A DNA stretch of 5,732 nt. Origin: Candidatus Rokuibacteriota bacterium. GTDB taxonomy: Bacteria; JAUVQV01. The notes beneath the pieces are model-generated. The model ran no database searches, was not told the origin of the DNA, and was given only the letters and a program-made list of their open reading frames with translations. Location: NCBI GenBank assembly GCA_030609125.1, contig JAUWCW010000145.1:1-5732 (forward strand), in the 5' to 3' direction. Positions 1-5,722 of the stretch are shown piece by piece. Every line of letters begins with the position of its first letter. Positions within the stretch are counted from its first letter, which is position 1. The position numbers were made by a program, and so were the translations under genes.

Positions 1-1
1 G

Positions 2-1036
2 GAGGTCATTCGCAGCGCGCAGTTCATTCTGGGGCCTGCGGTGAAGCAGTTCGAGGAATCCATGGCGAAGTATCATGGTGTCCGCCACGCCGTCGGTGTC
101 GCCTCGGGAACCGACGCCCTTCTGCTCTCTCTTCTCGCCGCCGGCGTGAAGCCGGGGGACGAAGTCATAACCACCCCGTTCACTTTTGTTGCCACCGCGG
201 AGGTTATCGTTCACGCCGGGGCGAAACCGGTATTCGCCGATATCGAAGAGGGAACCTTCAACATTGACCCTGCGCGGGTGAAGGAGAAGATTACAGGCAG
301 GACGCGGGCACTTCTTCCGGTTCATCTTTACGGGCTGCCGGCGGACATGGACGCCCTGGGGAGCATTGCCGCGGAGGGGGGTCTCAAGGTGGTCGAGGAT
401 TGCGCCCAGTCGACGGGGTCCCGCATCAACGGAAAGCTGACCGGAAGCATGGGGAACGCTTCGGGGTTCAGCTTCTTTCCGACCAAGAATCTCGGATGCC
501 TGGGCGACGGAGGCATGGTCATTACCAACGAGGACGAGGTGGCGCAGACGCTGAGAATGCTCAGGGGCCACGGGGCTTCGGGCCGCGACAAGTATGAGCT
601 TTCAGGATACAACAGCCGGCTCGATTCGATTCAAGCTGCCGTCCTGGAGATCAAGCTCGATCACCTCGAGGAGTGGAACGGCCGTCGGCGCCGCAACGCG
701 GCGATCTACCGGGAAATTCTGGTGGAGACCGACGAAGTCGTGCTGCCTCGAGAGCCCGACGGCTTCACCCATGTCTACAACCAGTTCACCATCATGACAC
801 CCAGGCGGGACGAGCTGCGGACGTACCTGGCGGAGCGCGGAGTGGGCTCCATGGTCTATTACTCCGAGTGCCTGCACCTGCAGCCGGTGCTGTCGGATCT
901 CGGCCATGGCCCGGGGGACTTCCCCGTTGCTGAAAAGGCGCGCGACCAGGTCATCTCTCTGCCAATCTGCCCGGGGCTGTCGGAAGAGCAGGTCACGGCG
1001 GCGGCCACGGCCGTGAGGAGCTTTTTCAAGGGCTGA
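2..1036 (+). CDS. DegT/DnrJ/EryC1/StrS family PLP-dependent sugar aminotransferase (5' partial)
   Basis: The family moves an amino group from an amino acid, usually glutamate, to a keto-sugar nucleotide and supplies amino sugars for surface polysaccharides. The frame is open to the left edge. The residues before the GTG at 41 read EVIRSAQFILGPA, which match the usual family N-terminus (a 'FILGP.V..FE' segment), so the GTG is internal and the gene starts outside the window. Counting from that GTG, I see the phosphate-binding ASGTDALLLS segment (21-30), the cofactor-ring aspartate in VEDCAQ (D120) and the Schiff-base lysine in FFPTKNLG (K149), followed by GDGG. The C-terminal small domain is complete and ends at TGA 1034-1036. 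About 344 residues are visible, near full family length (roughly 360-390), so only a few dozen are missing. It converges on the GT9 gene with an 11-bp overlap. The exact sugar substrate cannot be told from sequence. Confidence 0.93.
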   Translation, partial: EVIRSAQFILGPAVKQFEESMAKYHGVRHAVGVASGTDALLLSLLAAGVKPGDEVITTPFTFVATAEVIVHAGAKPVFADIEEGTFNIDPARVKEKITGRTRALLPVHLYGLPADMDALGSIAAEGGLKVVEDCAQSTGSRINGKLTGSMGNASGFSFFPTKNLGCLGDGGMVITNEDEVAQTLRMLRGHGASGRDKYELSGYNSRLDSIQAAVLEIKLDHLEEWNGRRRRNAAIYREILVETDEVVLPREPDGFTHVYNQFTIMTPRRDELRTYLAERGVGSMVYYSECLHLQPVLSDLGHGPGDFPVAEKARDQVISLPICPGLSEEQVTAAATAVRSFFKG

Positions 1037-2060
1037 CGGCGATCCTCCTCCACTCTTTGACCGCTTCCAGGACTTCCCCTACGGAGATGAGGTCCATGCA
1101 GTCGTAGTGCCGGCACCTGCGCAGCCGGCAGCGGTATTTCTCACGGCAATCCACCGGGGGTGTCAGGACCGTGCCCCGGGCGTGGTAGGGCCCCCACCGG
1201 CGGGCCCGCTGGACCCCGACGGGCGAAAAGAGGGTCACCACAGGGGTGTCGAGAGCGGTGGCAAGGTGCATCGGCCCCGTGCTCGGCCCGACAAAGACCG
1301 AAGCCCTGCGCAGCACGAGGGCGAGCTCCACGAGACCCAGCTTCCCCACGGCGCTGATAAGGCGGGGGTTGTTCTGGGAAAGCAGGGAGCCGAGGTACGG
1401 CAGGTCCGCCTCGGTTCCAGTGACGAGCACCGTCTCTTTCGCTTCGGAGAGGATCATCTGAACCAGGCCGGCGTACCGCTTGGCCGGCCAGTTGAGAGCG
1501 CTGCCGCCCATACCGGGATGAACGACCATGAAGGGATCGCCGGCGCGGTCCGCGAGGAGACGCTCCATCAGCGCCGGCTCACCTTCGGCGCTGTGCGCCG
1601 GGAGGTGTACCCGGGGGCGGTGAGGGCGATAGCGGATGTCGAGCTTGTGCAGGAGAAGACCGCTGTAGTCCGCTTCGTGCAGCAGGGACGGAGACCTCCT
1701 CTGCCTGACGGGGCGGTTGAAGAGGAACCAGGTCCAGATATTCGAGAGGGGCCCGATCTTTACGGGAGCCCGGATTTTCCGGATCAGCCTGGCGGCGGCC
1801 CTGTCGACATGGAGGGCGAGAACGGCGTCGAACCGCAGGGCGGACAGCTGACGGGCGAGCTCGTCGCTTTCCTGCCGATCCCCCTCCGGGAAGGCCAGAA
1901 CGGCGCTGAGCAGAGGGTCGCTCTCGAAGAGGAGGAGGTAGGGACGCCTCGTGAGAAGCGTAACCTGGGCCTCCGGGAGCTCCTCCTTGAGGGCCTGCCA
2001 CGCGGGCGAAGCGAGGATGGTGTCGCCGAGCCGATCGGTCCGGATGATGAGCACTTTCAT
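1026..2060 (-). CDS. Glycosyltransferase family 9 (heptosyltransferase-like) protein
   Basis: This is a GT-B fold transferase of the ADP-heptose:LPS heptosyltransferase family, expected at the cytoplasmic face of the inner membrane and acting on lipopolysaccharide core or a related glycan. From the chosen ATG (344 aa), the N-terminus MKVLIIRTDRLGDT is the family signature, and D13 matches the catalytic aspartate of WaaC-type enzymes. The C-terminal donor-binding domain shows VVHPGMGG (179-186), the lysine of WPAKRY (194) and the nucleotide-sugar motif GPSTGPMHLA (258-267). A cluster of four cysteines (C305, C311, C316, C321, the last in CMDLI) near the C-terminus is a variant of a Cys-rich patch common in this family. 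The frame stays open upstream to 2174, but those residues do not resemble the family, so I start at 2060. The Shine-Dalgarno there is weak (AGGT). The acceptor is unknown. Confidence 0.9.
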   Translation of the reverse strand: MKVLIIRTDRLGDTILASPAWQALKEELPEAQVTLLTRRPYLLLFESDPLLSAVLAFPEGDRQESDELARQLSALRFDAVLALHVDRAAARLIRKIRAPVKIGPLSNIWTWFLFNRPVRQRRSPSLLHEADYSGLLLHKLDIRYRPHRPRVHLPAHSAEGEPALMERLLADRAGDPFMVVHPGMGGSALNWPAKRYAGLVQMILSEAKETVLVTGTEADLPYLGSLLSQNNPRLISAVGKLGLVELALVLRRASVFVGPSTGPMHLATALDTPVVTLFSPVGVQRARRWGPYHARGTVLTPPVDCREKYRCRLRRCRHYDCMDLISVGEVLEAVKEWRRIAVSP

Positions 2061-2134
2061 GACCTGTGCGAGTCTATCAGAATACGTGGGGACAGTGCCC
2101 GTCTCCTGCCCCGCGAGGCGGACCCTGAGGCTGG

Positions 2135-2164
2135 TTGACGCACCGGAGATTGTCGTGCTATATA
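2135..2164 (+). promoter_or_regulatory. Sigma70-type promoter for the riboswitch-controlled gene
   Basis: A TTGACG -35 box at 2135-2140 is followed, after 18 bp, by TATATA at 2159-2164; the overlapping TATAAG at 2161-2166 is an alternative -10. Transcription would begin near 2170-2172, just before the first helix of the TPP aptamer at 2175. That spacing is what a riboswitch leader should have. The call rests on consensus matches only. Confidence 0.6.
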
Positions 2165-2174
2165 AGGCGTTCAA

Positions 2175-2263
2175 GTGCTTGGGGGAGCTGCTGGATGGCT
2201 GAGAGGGCCCGGGATGGGGCCGACCCCGGAACCTGTAGGATAATGCCTGCGCAGGAAAAGTAC
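2175..2263 (+). promoter_or_regulatory. TPP riboswitch aptamer (THI box)
   Basis: The conserved THI-box blocks occur in order: GGGGG at 2181-2185, GGCTGAGAGGG at 2198-2208, GACCCCGGAACCTG at 2222-2235, and GGATAATGCCTGCGCAGG at 2238-2255. I can draw the expected helices. P1 pairs GUGCUU (2175-2180) with AAGUAC (2258-2263). P2 pairs the G-run at 2181-2185 with CCCC at 2224-2227. An optional P3a-like hairpin forms from GGCCC (2206-2210) and GGGCC (2217-2221). P4 pairs CCUG with CAGG, and P5 pairs AGG with CCU around GAUAAUG. CUGAGA and GAUAAUG are the residues that bind the pyrimidine and pyrophosphate ends of TPP in known structures. It senses thiamine pyrophosphate and normally lowers expression of the gene behind it, here the AIR synthase-like gene at 2326. 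Confidence 0.93.
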
Positions 2264-2325
2264 GGCGGCCGGCTTTCCCCCGGTCCCGCTCTCCCGGCGC
2301 CGGTCACGGACGAGGAGGGTTTTCT
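2264..2325 (+). promoter_or_regulatory. Candidate riboswitch expression platform and ribosome binding site
   Basis: Between the aptamer and the ATG lies a GC-rich leader ending in a strong Shine-Dalgarno, GAGGAGGG (2312-2319), six bases before the ATG. CUCUCC (2289-2294) can pair with GGAGGG (2314-2319; one G-U), enclosing a CGGCGCCGG stretch, so a hairpin could hide the Shine-Dalgarno. GCUUUCCCCC (2272-2281) can instead pair with GGGGGAGC (2181-2188) with a two-base bulge, which would disrupt P2 of the aptamer. I see no hairpin followed by a clean U-tract, so translational control looks likelier than termination. The pairings are drawn by hand and no energies were computed. Confidence 0.45.
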
Positions 2326-3405
2326 ATGAGCGGACCTGGACAGGGTCACGATATGCCGGCAATCGGCAAAATCTCACCGGAAATTTTCGACGAGGTCATT
2401 TTCCCCCATCTCGGGCGCAAGGACCCGACGGTTCTGGTTCCGCCCCGGAACGGTGTCGACGTCGGAGTGGTCGACATAGGCGGCGGCAACGTGATGGTCA
2501 TGACCTGTGACCCGGTCTTTGTCGTGCCCCAGTATGGGTGGGAGCGGTCGGCATGGTTCGCCATCCACATCCTCGCCTCCGACGCCGCCACGTCCGGCCT
2601 TGCGCCGCGGTACATGACCATCGACCTCAACCTCCCCATGTCCATCAGCAAGGAAGAGTTCGTCACTCTCTGGAGTTCCATGCACAAGGAGTGCGAAAAG
2701 CTTGGCATCGCCGTTGTTGCGGGACACACCGCCCGCTACCAGGGAACCGACTACCCCATGATCGGCGGCGCCACCATGATGTCCGTGGGGCCGAAGGACA
2801 AGTACATCACTCCCGCCATGGCTTCGCCGGGAGAAGACGTGATCGTTACCAAGGGACCGGCCATAGAGGCCACTGCCCTCTTCGCCGTAGCGTTCCCGCA
2901 CCTTGTGAAAAAGGCCTACGGTGACGAGTTCGCATCCCGGGCGGAAGAGATCTTCTGGCAGATGTCGGTTGTTGAGGACGCCATGACGGCCGCTTCCGTG
3001 GGCGTCAGGGACGAGGGCGTCACCACCATGCACGACGCGACCGAGTGCGGCCTCTGGGGAGGGCTCATCGAGGTCGCCAGGGCCTCCGGGGTCGGGATGA
3101 TAATCGAGAAAGAGAGGATCCCCGTTCTCGACGAGGTGACGAAGATCTGTGACCTGTTCGACATGGATCCGTACTGCGCCATAAGCGAAGGCACGCTCAT
3201 CATAACCTGCCGGAAGGAGAAGACCGCCGAGGTTCTCTCCCGCCTCGGGGCAAAGGGAATAACGGCCGCCGCCGTTGGAGAGACCGTCCCAGGGAAGAAG
3301 GATGTCACCCTCGTGGAGGAAGGGCGCGAGAGGATACTCGAGCACCCCCGCGTGGACCCCTTCTGGGCGGCCTTCGGCCGGGCCATGGCCGAGAGCGCAG
3401 ACTGA
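2326..3405 (+). CDS. AIR synthase/HypE-superfamily protein under TPP riboswitch control
   Basis: This 359-aa protein has the two-domain architecture of the PurM/HypE/SelD/ThiL ATP-binding superfamily, whose members phosphorylate or activate small substrates with ATP. The N-terminal half carries NGVDVGVVDIGGG (42-54), the position of the superfamily's 'DDAAV' element, then TCDPVF (60-65), ASDAATSG (84-91) and VAGHTA (131-136). The C-terminal half has MHDATECGLWGGLIEVA (235-251), the counterpart of HypE 'DPTRGGL', and CAISEGTLI (284-292). It closely resembles the HypE-like 'AIR synthase-related' proteins of archaea and anaerobes, judged from memory. It lacks the C-terminal PRIC-type cysteine tail of true HypE and the Cys/Sec-Gly-Cys-Lys site of SelD. 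The ATG at 2326 has an ideal Shine-Dalgarno; Met10 (2353) is a weaker alternative. Because the leader is a TPP riboswitch, I infer a role in thiamine metabolism, possibly as a ThiL-like kinase or on AIR-type intermediates. That function is not proven by the sequence. Confidence 0.9.
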   Translation: MSGPGQGHDMPAIGKISPEIFDEVIFPHLGRKDPTVLVPPRNGVDVGVVDIGGGNVMVMTCDPVFVVPQYGWERSAWFAIHILASDAATSGLAPRYMTIDLNLPMSISKEEFVTLWSSMHKECEKLGIAVVAGHTARYQGTDYPMIGGATMMSVGPKDKYITPAMASPGEDVIVTKGPAIEATALFAVAFPHLVKKAYGDEFASRAEEIFWQMSVVEDAMTAASVGVRDEGVTTMHDATECGLWGGLIEVARASGVGMIIEKERIPVLDEVTKICDLFDMDPYCAISEGTLIITCRKEKTAEVLSRLGAKGITAAAVGETVPGKKDVTLVEEGRERILEHPRVDPFWAAFGRAMAESAD

Positions 3406-3409
3406 GCCC

Positions 3410-3910
3410 TTACAGGTCGACCGTCTCCGGATCGTCCGGCGAGGGGACCACTTTCCAGCTCTCGATGAGGTGCAGGTCGGAGATCTTCTCCAGGGGCATC
3501 TTGAGGTATCGCCCCTGGGCTTCGACGGCTATGCTCCCGTCTTTATTAATAATTTCCGCACTGCCTTCGTAGATCCGCCCGCTCTTCGTGACCCTTCCGA
3601 TCACGCGGACATCCTCGTCGAGGGGAACGGGTTTTTTGAAGCGCGTCGTGAGCTCCAGGGAGACACCCCAGAACTTGTCCTTCTCCTCGATCATGATGGC
3701 GCGCCCGATGGTCTCGTCCAGGATGGTGGCGGCGAGGCCGCCGTGGAGGCGGCCGGGGTAACCCTGATGCTCCGGGCGGGGCCGGAAAACCGCCAGCAGC
3801 TCGTCACTGTCGAGTTCATAGAAGAAAGCGCGCAGCCCGGCGCTGTTCTGCAGGCCGCAGACCAGACACATGGCCGAGTTCGGCTGCTTGGCTCGTACGC
3901 GTCGGCGCAT
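3410..3910 (-). CDS. PaaI-like hotdog-fold thioesterase (4HBT superfamily)
   Basis: This family hydrolyses acyl-CoA thioesters in the cytoplasm. The 166-aa protein has the hotdog core: the acidic helix segment LHGGLAATILDETIGRA (55-71) with HGG at 56-58 and D65/E66, then the beta-strands LELTTRFKKPVPLDE (85-99) and VRVIGRVTKSGRIYEG (101-116). The N-terminal CLVCG..N segment (15-22) is common in this PaaI-like subgroup, and its Cys pair could bind metal. The ATG at 3910 has a clear GGAGG seven bases upstream that lies across the stop codon of the preceding gene, so the two are probably translationally coupled (3-bp gap). The gene ends at TAA 3410-3412, four bases from the convergent AIR synthase-like gene. 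The acyl-CoA substrate is unknown; Met14 is a less likely start. Confidence 0.87.
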   Translation of the reverse strand: MRRRVRAKQPNSAMCLVCGLQNSAGLRAFFYELDSDELLAVFRPRPEHQGYPGRLHGGLAATILDETIGRAIMIEEKDKFWGVSLELTTRFKKPVPLDEDVRVIGRVTKSGRIYEGSAEIINKDGSIAVEAQGRYLKMPLEKISDLHLIESWKVVPSPDDPETVDL

Positions 3911-3913
3911 TCT

Positions 3914-4429
3914 TTATCCTCCGCAGGCTGTCGCGGTCTTTTCCTTGAGAGCATCCTCGAGAGCTTCGAGAACCCACCGGCAGTCGCTGTCAAAGACACG
4001 GAGACTCAGAATCCAGGTCAGGGCGCCCAGCCCCAGGGGAACGAGGAGGAACCAGAGCCGCCCGGACCCGGCGCTCAGGGAGGCGACGATTATGAGCAGG
4101 GAGGCCAGCAGGAGAAAGGTGAACCAGATGGAGAAGAATATGACGACCTGTCTGTGGGGCCGGAAGAAGAGCTCTATCTCCGCACCGCCGGCGCGGTCGA
4201 CAAGCCTGCCTTTCATGACCGGCAGGTGGGAGTTGCGGTAGATGTTCACCCGCCTCACTTCGAAGGTGTTCTCTCCGACGCTGCCCTGCAGGGGGGTCTC
4301 CCCGGCCTCCTCGCCTGTTCCGGCCTCGGAGATGATCCGGGCAAGCTCATCCCGCAGGATGTCGGGGGCAAGTCCGGTGCGAAGGCGGAATCTTTTAAGC
4401 ATGAGTGCGCGATGACGGCCGGGAAGCAT
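3914..4429 (-). CDS. Uncharacterised membrane protein with two transmembrane helices
   Basis: I do not recognise a characterised family. The 171-aa protein starts with a basic, probably soluble segment (about 1-60), then a short beta-rich stretch ending HLPVMKGRLVDRAGGAEIELFFRPH (68-92). Two hydrophobic helices follow, about 95-118 and 125-144, and a short charged C-terminal helix (DSDCRWVLEALEDALKEK, 147-164). The 'F/LPV..GR(I/L)...GG..I....RPH' pattern before a hairpin of two helices recurs in hypothetical bacterial membrane proteins, as far as I recall. The start at 4429 lies two bases after the hemerythrin-like gene's stop, which suggests coupling; Met10 at 4402 is possible, and neither has a strong Shine-Dalgarno. 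Its stop overlaps the Shine-Dalgarno of the thioesterase gene. The function is unknown. Confidence 0.75.
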   Translation of the reverse strand: MLPGRHRALMLKRFRLRTGLAPDILRDELARIISEAGTGEEAGETPLQGSVGENTFEVRRVNIYRNSHLPVMKGRLVDRAGGAEIELFFRPHRQVVIFFSIWFTFLLLASLLIIVASLSAGSGRLWFLLVPLGLGALTWILSLRVFDSDCRWVLEALEDALKEKTATACGG

Positions 4430-4431
4430 GG

Positions 4432-4911
4432 TCAGGACTTTTTCAGCTCCTGGCTGTGCCGGTCTCCTTCAGGCTCGTGCGAAGAGGGTTGAGCTTCTTC
4501 CAGCAGCGGGAAAAGAATGTCCTCTTCCTTGCGTATCCGTGCGTATATTTCTTCCACGATGTCTTTTATCTCGCCGGTAAAGCTTCCCGGGAAATCCTCC
4601 GGGGGGTCGTCTCCCTTCCATCGGAGGATGAAGGAGTGGAACTTGTCGTAGATACCGCTCATTTCCTTTATGTACTCACCCGTAAGGGACCGGACGTCCT
4701 CGCTCTCATGGTTGAGGAGCTGGGGATAGAGGTAGCGGTCCTCCATGGAGAGATGTATTTTCAGCTTTCCCTCGAAGAGGGAGAGGGAGTGCACTATGGA
4801 CTTGTAGCTGAGCTTCTTCTCCGCATCAAGCTCCCCGATAAGCTCCCGTGAAAGCACGATCAGGTCTTCGTGCTGTCTTTTGAGGTTTCCCAGTATGCTC
4901 AGCGATTCCAT
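4432..4911 (-). CDS. Hemerythrin-like (HHE cation-binding) four-helix protein
   Basis: This is a 159-aa, cytoplasmic, almost all-helical protein. Hemerythrin-like domains hold a non-haem di-iron centre and bind oxygen or sense oxygen, nitric oxide or iron; in anaerobes they often help with oxidative or nitrosative stress. Candidate ligands are H14 (RQHEDL), H53 with E57 (KIHLSMEDRYLYPQL, the HxxxE motif of helix 2), H92 (KFHSFI) and E129/E130 of the final helix (RIRKEEDILFPLL). The last helix has the family's EE..LFPLL pattern but no histidine before the EE pair (K128 there). The ATG at 4911 follows a purine-rich GGGAGAGG. The next gene starts two bases after this stop. The C-terminal tail (from about 140) is charged and looks disordered. 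Confidence 0.85.
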   Translation of the reverse strand: MESLSILGNLKRQHEDLIVLSRELIGELDAEKKLSYKSIVHSLSLFEGKLKIHLSMEDRYLYPQLLNHESEDVRSLTGEYIKEMSGIYDKFHSFILRWKGDDPPEDFPGSFTGEIKDIVEEIYARIRKEEDILFPLLEEAQPSSHEPEGDRHSQELKKS

Positions 4912-4957
4912 GTCCTCTCCCGTGCGGCCGTTTCGCGCTGCGCCGCCGCGGCGACCG

Positions 4958-5254
4958 TCAGAAAACGGAGAGTTTCCCGGTCACGAATACGGCCCTGTAG
5001 ACAAGTACAAGATTATAGAGAACTATCAGGAAGATTGCAGCGGCGATAGCTTTGTTCTTCGGCTCCTTCTTGCGGATGTTGGCGATTGCCAGGAGAATGC
5101 ATCCCACCACGAGCACCGACAGCCCCGCCAGTGTCATGGTGGCGGACACGGGCGGAGACAGTTTCAGGATCTTCGATGACAGGAGCAGGGCAATTCCGGC
5201 GAGACCGAGAAGGCCGCCGTGCTTTTCCAGCGCTGTTTTCTCTTCTTCGCTCAT
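4958..5254 (-). CDS. Small uncharacterised membrane protein with three transmembrane helices
   Basis: I do not recognise the family. The 98-aa protein begins with a charged stretch (MSEEEKTALEKHGG), then shows hydrophobic helices at about 13-28, 37-60 and 68-90. A basic loop at 61-68 (RKKEPKNK) would sit on the cytoplasmic side. It starts 27 bp after the end of selC and ends 46 bp before the hemerythrin-like gene, all on the minus strand, so it may be read from the selC promoter if the U-tract after selC is leaky. The Shine-Dalgarno is poor: the best purine block, GGCGGA, is about 12 bases upstream. The membrane-protein character is clear; the function is not. Confidence 0.7.
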   Translation of the reverse strand: MSEEEKTALEKHGGLLGLAGIALLLSSKILKLSPPVSATMTLAGLSVLVVGCILLAIANIRKKEPKNKAIAAAIFLIVLYNLVLVYRAVFVTGKLSVF

Positions 5255-5275
5255 CGGAAATCGTGTCCGCCGGTG

Positions 5276-5281
5276 AAAAAA
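5276..5281 (-). terminator. U6 tract directly after the selC CCA end
   Basis: On the minus strand the encoded CCA is followed at once by TTTTTT. The GC-rich T-arm and acceptor stem just before it could serve as the terminator hairpin, or the tract may only aid 3'-end formation. I see no separate hairpin. Read-through into the small membrane protein gene is possible. Confidence 0.35.
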
Positions 5282-5380
5282 TGGCGGGAACGTGTGGGAA
5301 TCGAACCCACCGCGGACGTGATTAGCGCCCGCCGACCGGATTTGAAGTCCGGGAGGCCCACCAGCGACCCATCCGCTCCC
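5282..5380 (-). tRNA. selC: tRNA-Sec (selenocysteine, anticodon UCA)
   Basis: This 99-nt tRNA, with the 3' CCA encoded, reads UGA as selenocysteine together with SelA, SelB and SelD. The anticodon loop ACUUCAAAU, closed by a CCGG(A) stem, places the UCA anticodon at 5345-5343, as in other bacterial tRNA-Sec. The 5' GGGAGCGG pairs with 3' ACGUUCCC to give an 8-nt acceptor arm with a G-U and one mismatch at the inner end. The T-arm is GUGGG/CCCAC around UUCGAUU. The long variable arm pairs GCGGGCG with CGUCCGC (7 bp) around CUAAUCA, and the D-loop carries UGGU. The discriminator base is G, as expected for tRNA-Sec. The gene has its own likely promoter upstream, and a U6 run follows the CCA. It implies that the organism makes selenoproteins, although none is evident in this window. 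Confidence 0.97.
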
Positions 5381-5390
5381 TTGCAGAGGT

Positions 5391-5418
5391 ATTATAGCCG
5401 GACCGGTCGAAAAGTCGA
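5391..5418 (-). promoter_or_regulatory. Promoter upstream of selC
   Basis: On the minus strand a perfect TATAAT (5396-5391) lies 10 bases before the 5' G of selC. TCGACT (5418-5413) sits 16 bp further upstream and matches the -35 consensus at four of six positions. Transcription would begin within a few bases of the mature tRNA 5' end, leaving a very short leader for RNase P. Confidence 0.65.
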
Positions 5419-5446
5419 GATGATGACGTAACAGATGAGCGCAATC

Positions 5447-5722
5447 CTACCCTTCCGCCTCGTAGACGATGTCCCACTCCCTGCCCGTTCCCGCGTATAT
5501 CCCTTCGAGATCGTGCTCGAGGCTCTTCATGAGTTCCCGGGCCCTCTCGAGGTCGGCGATGAGAAAGCGAACGGTGACACCGCAGTCAGAGGAGACCTGG
5601 CTCGGGACCGGTATGAGCCGCACCATTTCGAGGCCCGCCTCCTTGAAGATCTTCTCCGCCTTGAGAACGGAATAGGTGGAGTGGAAGGTGGCGACTCCGA
5701 AGGCCGCGTTGTCCGACGTCAC
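5447..5722 (-). CDS. DUF3343 putative Se/S carrier-like protein
   Basis: This 91-aa cytoplasmic protein matches the DUF3343 'putative Se/S carrier' family, a small ferredoxin-like alpha/beta fold proposed to carry selenium or sulfur on a conserved cysteine. The hallmarks are FHSTYSVLKAEKIFKEAG (13-30, the FHST motif and first helix), LIPVPSQVSSDCG (36-48) with the single cysteine C47 as the likely carrier residue, and VRFLIADLERA (51-61). The family's assigned role rests on genomic association with selenium genes, and the neighbour here, selC, supports it. The chosen GTG at 5722 has a strong GGGGAGGG only three bases away (5725-5732). The frame stays open to the window edge, so a start outside the window cannot be excluded. 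The stop is TAG. The typical length is about 80-100 aa, so this form looks complete. Confidence 0.87.
   Translation of the reverse strand: MTSDNAAFGVATFHSTYSVLKAEKIFKEAGLEMVRLIPVPSQVSSDCGVTVRFLIADLERARELMKSLEHDLEGIYAGTGREWDIVYEAEG

Noticed and set aside
1107-2138. 343-aa plus-strand open frame opposite the GT9 gene
   Set aside because: It is antisense to a convincing GT9 protein, its translation is low-complexity and rich in Gly, Glu, Arg and Pro with no domain signal, and long shadow frames are expected at this GC content.
2061-2174. Upstream extension of the GT9 gene to an ATG at 2174
   Set aside because: The extra 38 residues do not match the family, whose N-terminus begins with the MKVLIIR..RLGD segment, and they would overlap the plus-strand promoter and the start of the riboswitch leader.
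2374-3345. 323-aa minus-strand open frame opposite the AIR synthase-like gene
   Set aside because: It is rich in Gly, His and Asp, which is typical of antisense reading of GC-rich coding sequence, and it has no start context or domain.
2326-3405. AIR synthase-like gene as selD, given the selC gene in the same window
   Set aside because: The N-terminus has no Cys/Sec-Gly-Cys-Lys active site and no in-frame UGA; the motifs fit HypE-like relatives better, and the leader is a TPP riboswitch rather than a selenium-linked element.
3427-3439. Hairpin CCGGA-TCG-TCCGG near the convergent gene ends, considered as a bidirectional terminator
   Set aside because: It lies inside the thioesterase coding end, the stem is only 5 bp and no U-tract follows on either strand.
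3275-4492. 405-aa plus-strand open frame spanning the end of the AIR synthase-like gene, the thioesterase gene and the two-helix membrane protein gene
   Set aside because: It overlaps real genes on both strands, has no recognisable domain and has biased composition; it is a GC shadow.
4944-4953. Palindrome CGCCGCGGCG between the 98-aa gene and the hemerythrin-like gene
   Set aside because: It has no loop of normal size, no U-tract follows, and such GC palindromes are frequent by chance here.
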